From assembly GCF_002564465.1 (NCBI RefSeq), contig NZ_NUUX01000034.1:1-49644 (forward strand): DNA of 49,644 bases, written 5' to 3'. The stretch comes from Bacillus sp. AFS088145 (GTDB taxonomy: Bacteria > Bacillota > Bacilli > Bacillales > Bacillaceae_G). How positions within the stretch are numbered: the stretch's first letter is position 1; every line of letters starts with the position of its first letter. The notes beneath the pieces were generated by a model. It did no database searches. It had not been told where the DNA came from and saw only the letters and a program-made list of their open reading frames with translations. The position numbers and the translations under genes were made by a program. This document shows positions 33,354-40,549 of this stretch, one piece after another.

Positions 33354-34616
33354 TCAACCTTTATGTCCACCTACTAGCTTGCTTCGAGCAAGTGCTGTTC
33401 CTCCTTCCGCATAAGAAACAGCCCAGAGGAGCGAAGATGATCCGTATTTTTTTCGCACTGCGTCCATCACATATCCTAAATTGCGCTTTTGAGGTTTTTT
33501 CTGATCAAACAAATTTAACTGCATGATTTCATCACTTACAATATTCGAAAGAGAAATGAGAATTTGCCGAACTGTCTTCCCTTCATAATATCGATCAAAT
33601 AGTTTTGTACAGATCTCATACAAATCTGAAGTAATATTTGTAGGTTCATCCATTGTAAACGCATGTGAAAATCCTCCACCGAATTCTTCCCGACTATATC
33701 CAATTCCTAATGTAATCGTACGTCCTGCCTTTCTAGCATTACGAGTTCGGCGTGCAACCTCTTCACACATTTCACGAATAACAAATTTAATTTCTTCGAC
33801 TTTCGTATAATCTCTCATTAATATTTGGCTTTTACCAAAACTAATTTGTCCGTTCATTATTGGCGCACCTAGCTCAGATAGATCTACTCCCCACGCATGA
33901 TGATATAGTTGATTTCCCATCACTCCGAATTTCTTCTCCAGCAAATGAAGAGGATATTTCGCTAACTGTCCTACGGTAAAAATCCCCATTGTATTTAAAG
34001 TTCGTTCGGTTCTTTTACCGATTCCCCACATTTCACTAAGAGGACTCACCTGCCATAGTTTTTTTTCTACATCTTCATAAGTCCACTCCGCTATCCCATC
34101 TTTTTTTCCTTCTAAATCTAAGCAGAGCTTCGACAAAAGCATGTTCGGTCCAATCCCAATCGAACAAGGTAATTGAAATCTTGCCATAATCTCAGTACGA
34201 ATTTTTTCGGCAATCTCCCATGCATCTCCCCATAATCTCTTCACTCCATCCACCTTTAAAAAACATTCATCAACACTATATACATGTAGATCCTCTAAAG
34301 GGGCAAATTCATTTAATAACTTTACTATGTTCGTTGAGATTTCTAGATATTTTGACATTGAAGGATTTACAATTTTGATTCGCGGATCTTTTGGTATTTC
34401 AAAAACCCTTGATCCTGTTTTAATCCCAAATTCCTTTTTTAATCGCGGGGAAGCTGCAAGTACGATACTTCCTTCCCTCTCCACATCTCCAACAACTGCT
34501 AGATAACATTCTAATGGATCTAATTCGAGCATGACCGCAGAACAACTTGCATAAAAGCTCTTCATATCGATGCATAATATCCGATGATGTGGTAACTCTT
34601 CATAACAAATGCTCAT
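33354..34616 (-). CDS. yqjW: Y-family translesion DNA polymerase (YqjW/UvrX type)
   Basis: ImuB/UmuC-like polymerase of 420 residues. The palm motif ILCIDMKSFYASCSA carries the first catalytic Asp, and LHVYSVDECFLKVDG gives the SVDE motif. MWGIGKRTERTLNTMGI is the helix-hairpin-helix thumb, and a little-finger domain follows. It bypasses DNA damage with error-prone synthesis. I start at the ATG 8 bases after GGAG; an in-frame GTG upstream overlaps that site. Two LexA (DinR) boxes lie upstream. Confidence 0.93.
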   Translation of the reverse strand: MSICYEELPHHRILCIDMKSFYASCSAVMLELDPLECYLAVVGDVEREGSIVLAASPRLKKEFGIKTGSRVFEIPKDPRIKIVNPSMSKYLEISTNIVKLLNEFAPLEDLHVYSVDECFLKVDGVKRLWGDAWEIAEKIRTEIMARFQLPCSIGIGPNMLLSKLCLDLEGKKDGIAEWTYEDVEKKLWQVSPLSEMWGIGKRTERTLNTMGIFTVGQLAKYPLHLLEKKFGVMGNQLYHHAWGVDLSELGAPIMNGQISFGKSQILMRDYTKVEEIKFVIREMCEEVARRTRNARKAGRTITLGIGYSREEFGGGFSHAFTMDEPTNITSDLYEICTKLFDRYYEGKTVRQILISLSNIVSDEIMQLNLFDQKKPQKRNLGYVMDAVRKKYGSSSLLWAVSYAEGGTALARSKLVGGHKG

Positions 34617-34647
34617 ACATATCACTCCGATTTTCCAAAAAATAGCA

Positions 34648-34659
34648 GAACTAATGTTC
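34648..34659 (-). promoter_or_regulatory. LexA (DinR) box, proximal
   Basis: GAAC-TAAT-GTTC, perfect half-sites, about 32 bp before the polymerase start codon. Confidence 0.85.
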
Positions 34660-34686
34660 TTATTTTTATTATAAGTATATATTAAA

Positions 34687-34700
34687 CGAATATACGTTCG
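34687..34700 (-). promoter_or_regulatory. LexA box inside the polymerase promoter spacer
   Basis: CGAATATACGTTCG on plus (CGAACGTATATTCG on minus), close to CGAAC-n4-GTTCG. It lies between a minus-strand TTGAAA and TAATAT spaced 17 bp. A second, perfect box is 28 bp downstream, so repression by LexA should be tight. Confidence 0.7.
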
Positions 34701-34780
34701 ATTTCAATGAATTTTTTTCGCTAGGAACAATACAAAATTTTAGCTATACTTAAATTAGCTTAAGGGAGGAAAGACTAAAA

Positions 34781-34975
34781 GTGGATGGACAGTTTGTAAA
34801 GCAGATGATTAAACGAGCGTTAATGCAATATAGAGGAGAACACGAACAGTGGATTACAGCTGATATGCTAGATAAACTATACGAACAAATCGTTACCGAA
34901 CAATTAAATGATGACCGTGAATTACATGAATTAGTACAAGATATTGTTTACGAATACATAACGAACTATGTCTAA
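34781..34975 (+). CDS. yqzH: YqzH family protein
   Basis: Small helical acidic protein of 64 residues with FVKQMIKRALMQYRGEHEQW and a C-terminal HELVQDIVYEYITNYV. It resembles YqzH, which neighbours yqjW-yqjX in B. subtilis. The start is GTG, 11 bases after GGGAGG. It is divergent from the polymerase. Function unknown. Confidence 0.72.
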   Translation: MDGQFVKQMIKRALMQYRGEHEQWITADMLDKLYEQIVTEQLNDDRELHELVQDIVYEYITNYV

Positions 34976-34983
34976 CAATCGAA

Positions 34984-35019
34984 AAAACCCGAGAAACGTC
35001 CTGTTCTCTCTCGGGTTTT
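34984..35019. terminator. Terminator between yqzH and the DUF2653 gene
   Basis: AAAACCCGAGA pairs with TCTCGGGTTTT. It lies between convergent genes and can serve both. Confidence 0.85.
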
Positions 35020-35317
35020 ATGAATAGATAAATGATATTTCACTCGTAATTCCATCTTCTTCATCAAAACCAATAATGATTTCCATTGCATAGGATGAAA
35101 AACGATGAATCTCTTCCAAGTAAAAACCAATTGCGTCAGATATTTGTTGCTCATAATACAATACGTTCCGATAATTGGCCGAGACTTGGCAGCTTACCCC
35201 GTCATTCTCATCAAATTGAAACTCAATTTGCACACTTTCTGGGCGAATTCCTTCTAAATCAGCCACATATACACAAATTGCATTGGCAACATCTTGTTCA
35301 TCAAAATAGATCTTCAC
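35018..35317 (-). CDS. YxcD family protein (DUF2653)
   Basis: Protein of 99 residues with acidic repeats of similar sense (FDENDGVSCQVSA and FDEEDGITSEISF) and the opening MKIYFDEQDVANAICVYVAD, as in DUF2653/YxcD. Function unknown. GAGGTGACTTGTG precedes the ATG. It follows the secreted-protein gene by 22 bp and may share its transcript. Confidence 0.75.
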   Translation of the reverse strand: MKIYFDEQDVANAICVYVADLEGIRPESVQIEFQFDENDGVSCQVSANYRNVLYYEQQISDAIGFYLEEIHRFSSYAMEIIIGFDEEDGITSEISFIYS

Positions 35318-35339
35318 AAGTCACCTCAAAAGGGGAAAG

Positions 35340-35789
35340 TTAATATCGATTTTTACGAAAGATTTTCTTAATAAACCAAATAATCACTATTATTACTAAA
35401 AAATCTAATAGTAATCCAAAAAATGAAAAACCAAACTGCTGACCACCATAGTAGCCACCAAATGGGTTTAGCATCGATCCAAAAAGAGAGCCTAACCCAA
35501 ATGCACCTGCATACCCTAAAAAATTCCTTCCTGGACTTCTATACGATCGATAGCTCGACCTAGGTGCTGTTGGTCGATAACTTCTATTAGAACGATACGA
35601 TCTCCTAATTGCAAGATGCGTTGATAGTTGTTTGCTAGCAACAAAGGAATTAGTATTCACTTTAATACGTTGATGGTTATACGTATTACTACTTGCATCA
35701 ACCGGGAGTGACAAAGCAAGCATAAAAAACAAAATCCACATGGATATTAGAGAATTTATTTTTTTCAATATCGACCCTTCTTTCATCAT
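35340..35789 (-). CDS. Secreted or membrane protein with Arg/Ser/Tyr-rich region
   Basis: Protein of 149 residues, not recognised by name. A signal peptide (MWILFFMLALSLPVDASS) is followed by SYRSNRSYRPTAPRSSYRSY, a glycine-rich stretch (GAFGLGSLFGSMLNPFGGYY) and a C-terminal membrane helix (FGLLLDFLVIIVIIWFIKK) with a basic tail. The plan resembles Tim44-like Bacillus membrane proteins lacking the Tim44 domain. Two adjacent ATGs are possible starts; a longer reading upstream overlaps the next gene and has no good ribosome-binding site. Confidence 0.65.
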   Translation of the reverse strand: MMKEGSILKKINSLISMWILFFMLALSLPVDASSNTYNHQRIKVNTNSFVASKQLSTHLAIRRSYRSNRSYRPTAPRSSYRSYRSPGRNFLGYAGAFGLGSLFGSMLNPFGGYYGGQQFGFSFFGLLLDFLVIIVIIWFIKKIFRKNRY

Positions 35790-35845
35790 CACATCTTTCT
35801 TAGTATGGATCTTTTTTAATAAAAAAATGTGACAATTAAAGAGGT

Positions 35846-36448
35846 CTATAACCACTTAATTCTTTGTTTTGTAAACAACTGATCCGCTAATAGGTGAGAA
35901 AAATAACCGACTGTACCAGCTAACCATAATCCATTTATCATTAAGTCTTTTTGCAGCAAATAACAAATTCCACTCCAAACAGCTAAAAAGTAAAGAGAAT
36001 GAGTTGGTCCACGATGCTTTAATCTTGAAGAAACAGCAATAAATAATCCAAGCGCAAAGATTGACCAATAACCATAAAAGAAAAACCAACCAATAACTGC
36101 AATTAATATGCCTGTTAACATTAATATTGTTTTTAAATTCCGTAACCAGCTAACACAAACAATAAATAATATGAGAATACCTACTGCATAAATCCATGAT
36201 CCAGAATAAATTAACTTCCCTGTCTTCACAACAATAAATAATGTAACTGCTAAAAATAATAAGCTGAAAAGAACTTTTAGCGGCATTGAAACTTTTTTTG
36301 TTAATGAACCATTATGATGATCTAAATCAGGAGCCAAACTACTGATTGCACCAACTATAAGTGGAACGGTCATAGAATCATTTTTTGTTGCATACATTGT
36401 GACACCAGTTGCAAATAATCCTACAATTACATGACTTTTTCCATCCAA
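35846..36448 (-). CDS. Membrane-bound metal-dependent hydrolase, YdjM/DUF457 family
   Basis: Integral membrane protein of about 200 residues with roughly five helices. LDGKSHVIVG at the start, ISSLAPDLDHHNGSL and the RLKHRGPTHSLYFL and FSHLLADQLFT histidine motifs are the metal-binding signatures of the family. I prefer the TTG start giving MDGKSH, spaced 8 bases from AAGGATGG. The ATG four codons upstream lies inside that site but cannot be excluded. The substrate is unknown. Confidence 0.8.
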   Translation of the reverse strand: MDGKSHVIVGLFATGVTMYATKNDSMTVPLIVGAISSLAPDLDHHNGSLTKKVSMPLKVLFSLLFLAVTLFIVVKTGKLIYSGSWIYAVGILILFIVCVSWLRNLKTILMLTGILIAVIGWFFFYGYWSIFALGLFIAVSSRLKHRGPTHSLYFLAVWSGICYLLQKDLMINGLWLAGTVGYFSHLLADQLFTKQRIKWL

Positions 36449-36781
36449 AACATATACCATCCTTATCTTACATACTCATACTTTTATTATAGTCGGATAA
36501 GGTTAGTTTTCATATGAATAAATTAACAAATGATGGTAATTTAAGAATAATTAATGTCTCTATATTCATTGACGATTGTTCTTTTTTCTGACAAAATATA
36601 GGAAGCTTAGGTATTATAGAAACTAGTCGATTGGCGAGCCTTTTAGGCGAAGACTAAAGACGAGTTACACCTACACTTTATTCCTAGAATTGGCTACTAT
36701 ATCGAGTAATCGACATCGCTAGCTAATTAATGCTTTTTAAAGTGTAATAAAATACTTTCACAGTTTGCTTTGGGGGAAATT
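36449..36781. other. Intergenic region upstream of tatC with possible leader structure
   Basis: 333 bp. The left half is AT-rich. The stretch 36621-36722 is markedly less AT-rich and can fold in two exclusive ways (see the separate entry). No small gene is seen. Confidence 0.55.
36623..36722 (+). ncRNA. Candidate structured leader RNA of tatC
   Basis: GTCGATT (36626-36632) can pair with AATCGAC (36708-36714), reinforced by CTA/TAG at the ends (36623, 36722). The same 5' strand, TAGTC (36624-36628), can instead pair with GACTA (36652-36656) around the GCCT-TTT-AGGC hairpin. Such exclusive pairings are typical of regulatory leaders. There is no T-run terminator. It does not match a riboswitch class I recognise. 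Confidence 0.35.
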
Positions 36782-37510
36782 ATGCAAGAAAAAGAAATGA
36801 GTGTCATTGACCATTTAGATGAGCTTCGAAATCGAATAATAAAAGTTATTGTTGCATTCGTTATTTTTTTAGGGATTGGATTATATTATACGAAAGCTAT
36901 ATTCAATTTCCTTGTTCAAGATTTGCATGGAAAGCTTCTAGCGCTTGGTCCAAGTGATGTCCTTTGGATTTATCTAATGATTGGTGGAGTATTCGCGATC
37001 GCGTGTAGTATCCCTGTCATAGCTTACCAAATATGGGCGTTTGTAAAGCCGGCCTTGCATGTAAAAGAACAAAAAAGCACAATGCTTTACATACCAGCTT
37101 TATTCTTATTGTTCGTTTGTGGATTAGCATTTGGCTATTATTTCATCTTTCCAAACGTTTTAAAATTTTTACAGGACATCGGAGAAGATTTAGTAACAGT
37201 TACATTCACAGCTGAACGCTATTTTAGCTTCTTATTTAATTTAGTTGTTCCTTTTGCGTTTTTCTTTGATTTACCAGTCATTATACTATTTTTAACAAGT
37301 ATCGGAATCGTATCACCAGCATTTTTAAGAAAATCTCGACGATTTGCATATTTTATCCTTATTATTATCGGAACAGCAATTTCACCGCCTGATTTTGTAT
37401 CTGATATGATGACAAGCTTACCATTGTTAGTTATATACGAATTAAGTATTCTTGTTTCATCAATTGCATATAGAAGACGTATTAAACGCCTACAACATGA
37501 ATCGGAATAA
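36782..37510 (+). CDS. tatC: Twin-arginine translocase subunit TatC
   Basis: Polytopic membrane protein of 242 residues with six helices; it binds twin-arginine signal peptides for export of folded proteins. SVIDHLDELRNRIIKV (N-terminal signature), IPVIAYQIWAFVKPALHVKE and FLFVCGLAFGYYFIFP are conserved parts of the receptor site. I use the ATG preceded by GGGGGAAA, not the upstream TTG. No tatA is next to it in this window. A strong terminator follows. Confidence 0.94.
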   Translation: MQEKEMSVIDHLDELRNRIIKVIVAFVIFLGIGLYYTKAIFNFLVQDLHGKLLALGPSDVLWIYLMIGGVFAIACSIPVIAYQIWAFVKPALHVKEQKSTMLYIPALFLLFVCGLAFGYYFIFPNVLKFLQDIGEDLVTVTFTAERYFSFLFNLVVPFAFFFDLPVIILFLTSIGIVSPAFLRKSRRFAYFILIIIGTAISPPDFVSDMMTSLPLLVIYELSILVSSIAYRRRIKRLQHESE

Positions 37511-37514
37511 AAAT

Positions 37515-37553
37515 AAAAAAATGGACAGCAATTAGTATGCTTGTCCATTTTTT
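37515..37553. terminator. Bidirectional terminator after tatC
   Basis: AAAAAATGGACA pairs with TGTCCATTTTTT around a 15-base loop; T runs on both strands between convergent genes. Confidence 0.87.
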
Positions 37554-37563
37554 TGACTATTCC

Positions 37564-37881
37564 TTATAACAAAATATGTGATGTATACAAAGTAACAACT
37601 AAACCTGAAAAACTATAAATTAACGATGCTTTAATAGCAATTTTTCTTTGAAAATCTTTATGTAAGTCATTAAATTCTAATCCAGCAGCACGCAACCATT
37701 GATACCGCTGCAGAGGAGTATAACTTACTTTTTTAGCTGTTTTCCAGTAAAGGAAGACCGTCGTAACGAATCCTACCATAATAGCAATATTACTAGCCGA
37801 TGAATCCGAGAGAACACTAACAAGGAACGTCAAAATTACTTGTACAATTAAAATAGCAAAAACGTAAATGAACTTTTTCAT
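37564..37881 (-). CDS. Small membrane protein of unknown family
   Basis: Protein of 105 residues with helices at about 4-24, 30-46 and 82-102. A basic middle loop holds KTAKKVSYTPLQRYQWLRAA. AAGGAGGATTA precedes the ATG, and a TTATAAT -10 lies about 30 bp upstream. I do not recognise it. It shares a terminator with tatC. Confidence 0.65.
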   Translation of the reverse strand: MKKFIYVFAILIVQVILTFLVSVLSDSSASNIAIMVGFVTTVFLYWKTAKKVSYTPLQRYQWLRAAGLEFNDLHKDFQRKIAIKASLIYSFSGLVVTLYTSHILL

Positions 37882-38089
37882 GTTAATCCTCCTTATTTAA
37901 GCTTATTTAAATTATAACAAAGATGTATTTTTCAGAATAGTAAAAATTTTGTAGAATTCATGGGTAATTAGAACTAAAAAGACAACAAAGTGATAAGAGA
38001 AAGAGTCTGTTTATAAGAGAAAAATTTGAAAGATATGAAAAAATTCTATTCCCTTCTTCCTATTTAAGTTCGTACGTTCTACTTTAAAC

Positions 38090-38118
38090 TTGCATAAAAC
38101 GAACATTAGTTCTATAAT
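38090..38118 (+). promoter_or_regulatory. LexA-box promoter pointing antisense to the DivIC-like gene
   Basis: TTGCAT (38090-38095), 17-base spacer, TATAAT (38113-38118). The spacer contains CGAAC-ATTA-GTTC, a LexA (DinR) box with perfect GAAC/GTTC half-sites at 38101-38112. This is the layout of a LexA-repressed promoter. Downstream on plus there is only a hairpin (38129-38158) and then the 3' end of the DivIC-like gene on the opposite strand. Confidence 0.65.
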
Positions 38119-38128
38119 AAATATAGAA

Positions 38129-38158
38129 AAAAGATTCCCACATATATGAGAATCTTTT
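38129..38158 (-). terminator. Terminator of the DivIC-like gene
   Basis: AAAAGATTC and GAATCTTTT arms; T6 on the minus strand, four T on plus. It could also stop or weaken transcription from the LexA-box promoter. Confidence 0.72.
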
Positions 38159-38172
38159 AGTTAAATTAATTG

Positions 38173-38562
38173 TTAGTTTGAGCTGATATCATCTTTCGAT
38201 TTCGGCACGATGATGATTGTTTCTCCTTTTTTAGAGAACATGTATTGATCACGAGCATAGTTTGCTATGAAATCCGGATCATTTAATAATCTAATCTGTC
38301 TTTGTAAATCTTTTTCAGTTTTAGCCACTTTTTTTTGTTCGACATGTAATGTTGAAAGTTCATGTTGCTTTGCCGAAGCGATCTTGTTTTGACTATACAT
38401 ATATATTCCAGACGCGACAATTAAAGACAAAAATAATGTTGTCAAAATGATTCGATGGATTCGTATTGTTTTTCTTTTTTTAGTCTGCGGAAATTGATTA
38501 CGAGAAGGCTTGTTTAATTCTTCTCTTTGTGGATTATATAGTTTTCGCGCTTCTGCCTTCAC
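38173..38562 (-). CDS. Septum formation initiator family protein (FtsB/DivIC-like)
   Basis: Bitopic membrane protein of 129 residues. A basic cytoplasmic tail (1-36), one helix (about 38-56) and an extracellular coiled coil with KQHELSTLHVEQKKVAKTEK lead to the family end LNDPDFIANYARDQYMFSKK and GETIIIVPK. DivIC works with FtsL and DivIB in the divisome. The context is not the usual yabR-side divIC locus, so this may be a paralogue. AGGGAGG precedes the ATG. Confidence 0.82.
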   Translation of the reverse strand: MKAEARKLYNPQREELNKPSRNQFPQTKKRKTIRIHRIILTTLFLSLIVASGIYMYSQNKIASAKQHELSTLHVEQKKVAKTEKDLQRQIRLLNDPDFIANYARDQYMFSKKGETIIIVPKSKDDISSN

Positions 38563-38782
38563 GTTAAAAACCTCCCTTTAAAAATATTATTCTACTCTAG
38601 TTTAACAATTAATAGCTTTTTAGAAAAGAAAAAAAAGGTAAAACAAGTAAAAATTTGACTATTTTACACAAAAACTCGTCTTTTTTGTCGAGTTCTAGTC
38701 ACATATATTATCAATAAAAGATACCATTAATTACCTCATTTTCTTATTTTTTGAATATTTTAAATTTTTTTAACAAAAGTGG
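38563..38782. other. AT-rich intergenic segment
   Basis: Contains the presumed promoter of the DivIC-like gene and one hairpin, AACTCG/CGAGTT at 38673-38693, with a T6 loop. Nothing else is evident. The remainder of the gap to 38988 holds the candidate small RNA. Confidence 0.5.
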
Positions 38783-38811
38783 TTGACGAATATTTTCCCA
38801 TCATGTATATT
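38783..38811 (+). promoter_or_regulatory. Sigma-A promoter of the candidate small RNA
   Basis: TTGACG and TATATT with a 17-base spacer. It is one of the strongest-looking promoters in the window and is not placed directly before a coding gene. Confidence 0.75.
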
Positions 38812-38817
38812 AAATAT

Positions 38818-38909
38818 AAATTAACTGAATATTTAAACAGTTAAATTTTAGTAATCATGTTATACACATCCCCCCAATCCCTATCACCCAATTAGATAGG
38901 GATCTTTTT
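38818..38909 (+). ncRNA. Candidate C-rich small RNA
   Basis: About 92 nt from the expected start of the 38783 promoter to a terminator at 38877-38909 (ATCCCTATC and GATAGGGAT, then T5). It has a 5' hairpin (TTAACTG/CAGTTAA, 38821-38844), then an open region with CACATCCCCCCAATCCCT. C-rich single-stranded motifs of this kind bind Shine-Dalgarno sequences in RsaE/RoxS and FsrA-type sRNAs. No reading frame of note lies inside. It could alternatively be an attenuator leader of yojF. Confidence 0.6.
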
Positions 38910-38988
38910 ATGTTCAAAATCACAAGCCAACAAATTACCAATTTAGGGAGAGTTGGATTATAATACTTTTTAAAGGAGGTACGAGAAA

Positions 38989-39333
38989 ATGCAAAAATTA
39001 GAAATTGGTGCTGCCCAAGATGCACTTCAAAATTATATAAATCAAACAGTCTATTTACATTTAGAAACTACAAATGGTGCATATGCTAATCACTTTAATG
39101 AAAAAGTAATGACAGTAAATGCCTTTATTAGAAATACGAAAGTAATCATTAGCCGTGCTACGATCACAGGCAAATACCCATACCGTGTCGGATTAAAGCT
39201 TGAAGAAGGCTGGGTTGTTGCAGAAGGATTAACTGATTTTGAAGTTGATGACCAAGGTCGCCTCCTACTAGCAGGTCATAATGAGGATGGAAAGCTTGCA
39301 ATCGCTATACATTTAAGCTATACGCCATTTTAA
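38989..39333 (+). CDS. yojF: YojF family protein (DUF1806)
   Basis: Protein of 114 residues, starting MQKLEIGAAQDALQNYINQT, with a beta-rich core (VYLHLETTNGAYANH, RATITGKYPYRVGLKLEEGW). It matches YojF, encoded directly before bshB2 (yojG) in B. subtilis. Its role is unknown. AAGGAGGT precedes the ATG and the bshB2 start follows 17 bp after the stop, indicating an operon. Confidence 0.88.
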   Translation: MQKLEIGAAQDALQNYINQTVYLHLETTNGAYANHFNEKVMTVNAFIRNTKVIISRATITGKYPYRVGLKLEEGWVVAEGLTDFEVDDQGRLLLAGHNEDGKLAIAIHLSYTPF

Positions 39334-39349
39334 GAGAGGAGCACTAAAA

Positions 39350-40030
39350 ATGAGTCAAAAACAAGAAAAAGTATTACTTGTGTTCCCTCACCCTGATGAT
39401 GAAGCTTTTGGGGCTGCTGGAACGATTTCGAAGTTTACAAATAAAGGGATTCCCGTTACATACGCTTGTTTAACATTAGGAGAAATGGGACGAAATATGG
39501 GAAATCCATTTTTCGCAACAAGAGAATCACTTCCTACAATACGTAAAAACGAATTAATCGACGCTTGTAGAGAAATGGGAATCCAAGATTTAAGAATGCT
39601 AGGATTCCATGATAAAACAATTGAATTCGAAGACCCTGAGGATGTAATTCATCCAATAAAGGAAATCATCGACGAGATTCAGCCAACATTATTAATTACT
39701 TTTTATCCAGAACATGGTGTCCACCCAGACCATGATGCAACTGCAAGAGCTGCTGTTGAAGCAGTTCGACGAATGGATAAGGAAGATCGTCCAACAGTAT
39801 GGTGTATCGCGATTACAAAAGAACGCTTTGAAGTTTTAGGGAAACCAGATATCGTGAATGATGTAATGGATGTTGCAACCCAGAAACTAAGAACAATGAA
39901 AGCACACCGTTCTCAAACAGAAGCGATGCTAAAAGACGTTGTAAAAATCGAAAAATTTGAAGATATACCTGATGATCGATTAAAATCATTTTTTGCGAAG
40001 GAATCATTCTATACCTATCAGTTTGAATAA
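39350..40030 (+). CDS. bshB2: Bacillithiol biosynthesis deacetylase BshB2
   Basis: Zinc LmbE/PIG-L deacetylase of 226 residues that removes the acetyl group from GlcNAc-malate in bacillithiol synthesis. The zinc-binding PHPDDEAFGAAGT is at 13-25, CLTLGEMGRNMG follows, and HGVHPDHDATARAA (about 123-136) supplies the third ligand. AGAGGAG precedes the ATG. Paired with yojF, as in B. subtilis. Confidence 0.93.
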   Translation: MSQKQEKVLLVFPHPDDEAFGAAGTISKFTNKGIPVTYACLTLGEMGRNMGNPFFATRESLPTIRKNELIDACREMGIQDLRMLGFHDKTIEFEDPEDVIHPIKEIIDEIQPTLLITFYPEHGVHPDHDATARAAVEAVRRMDKEDRPTVWCIAITKERFEVLGKPDIVNDVMDVATQKLRTMKAHRSQTEAMLKDVVKIEKFEDIPDDRLKSFFAKESFYTYQFE

Positions 40031-40115
40031 GCACTTGCCAAAACCAAAGTAAGAAGGTAAAAACCTTATATATGTAGAAAGAAAAAGAGATTAAACTATT
40101 CTGGAGGTTAATGAA

Positions 40116-40496
40116 ATGTTGAAAATGAGGTATTTAATTTTATATGTTTCAAATCTAGAAAAATCTCTTACTTTCTATACCGAGTCTTTAGGCCTTCCTA
40201 TTCGTGGAAATCATGGTACGTATGTAGAATTAGATACTGGCAATACCGTACTTGCAATGATTGAACGTAGCAATGTTCAAGAGCTTACTGGATTAAATTA
40301 TAAAAATACTGAGGCATCCTCCCAAACTTTTGAAATCGGATTTGTAACTGACGATGTGCATTCTACAATAGAAGAGTTACGAACAAAAGGTGTAAATATC
40401 ATCAAAGAACCAATTACAAAACCATGGGGTCAAACAGTAGCATATGTAGCAGATCCAGACGGTCATTTTATTGAAATTTGTAGTTCAATGGACTAA
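40116..40496 (+). CDS. VOC family (glyoxalase/bleomycin resistance-like) protein
   Basis: Protein of 126 residues with the paired beta-alpha-beta-beta-beta modules of the vicinal oxygen chelate fold. RYLILYVSNLEKSLTFYTES opens the first module, where the usual metal-binding His is replaced. The second module ends AYVADPDGHFIEICS with the conserved Glu. Substrate unknown. TGGAGG precedes the ATG. Confidence 0.85.
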   Translation: MLKMRYLILYVSNLEKSLTFYTESLGLPIRGNHGTYVELDTGNTVLAMIERSNVQELTGLNYKNTEASSQTFEIGFVTDDVHSTIEELRTKGVNIIKEPITKPWGQTVAYVADPDGHFIEICSSMD

Positions 40497-40507
40497 TAAA
40501 ATAACTA

Positions 40508-40545
40508 AAAAATCCATCTCTGAAATAAAGAGATGGATTTTTTTT
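40508..40545. terminator. Bidirectional terminator between the VOC gene and the ABC operon
   Basis: Perfect 14-bp arms AAAAATCCATCTCT and AGAGATGGATTTTT with T runs, between convergent genes. Confidence 0.9.
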
Positions 40546-40549
40546 ATAT

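Noticed and set aside
36623-36722. Known riboswitch class before tatC
   Set aside because: I compared it by eye with the cores I know for SAM, preQ1, M-box, T-box and others and found no match; it is kept only as an unclassified candidate.
38105-38125. LexA box as operator of the small membrane protein gene at 37564
   Set aside because: The promoter around the box points the other way, and the gene has its own TATAAT about 30 bp before its start, over 200 bp from the box.
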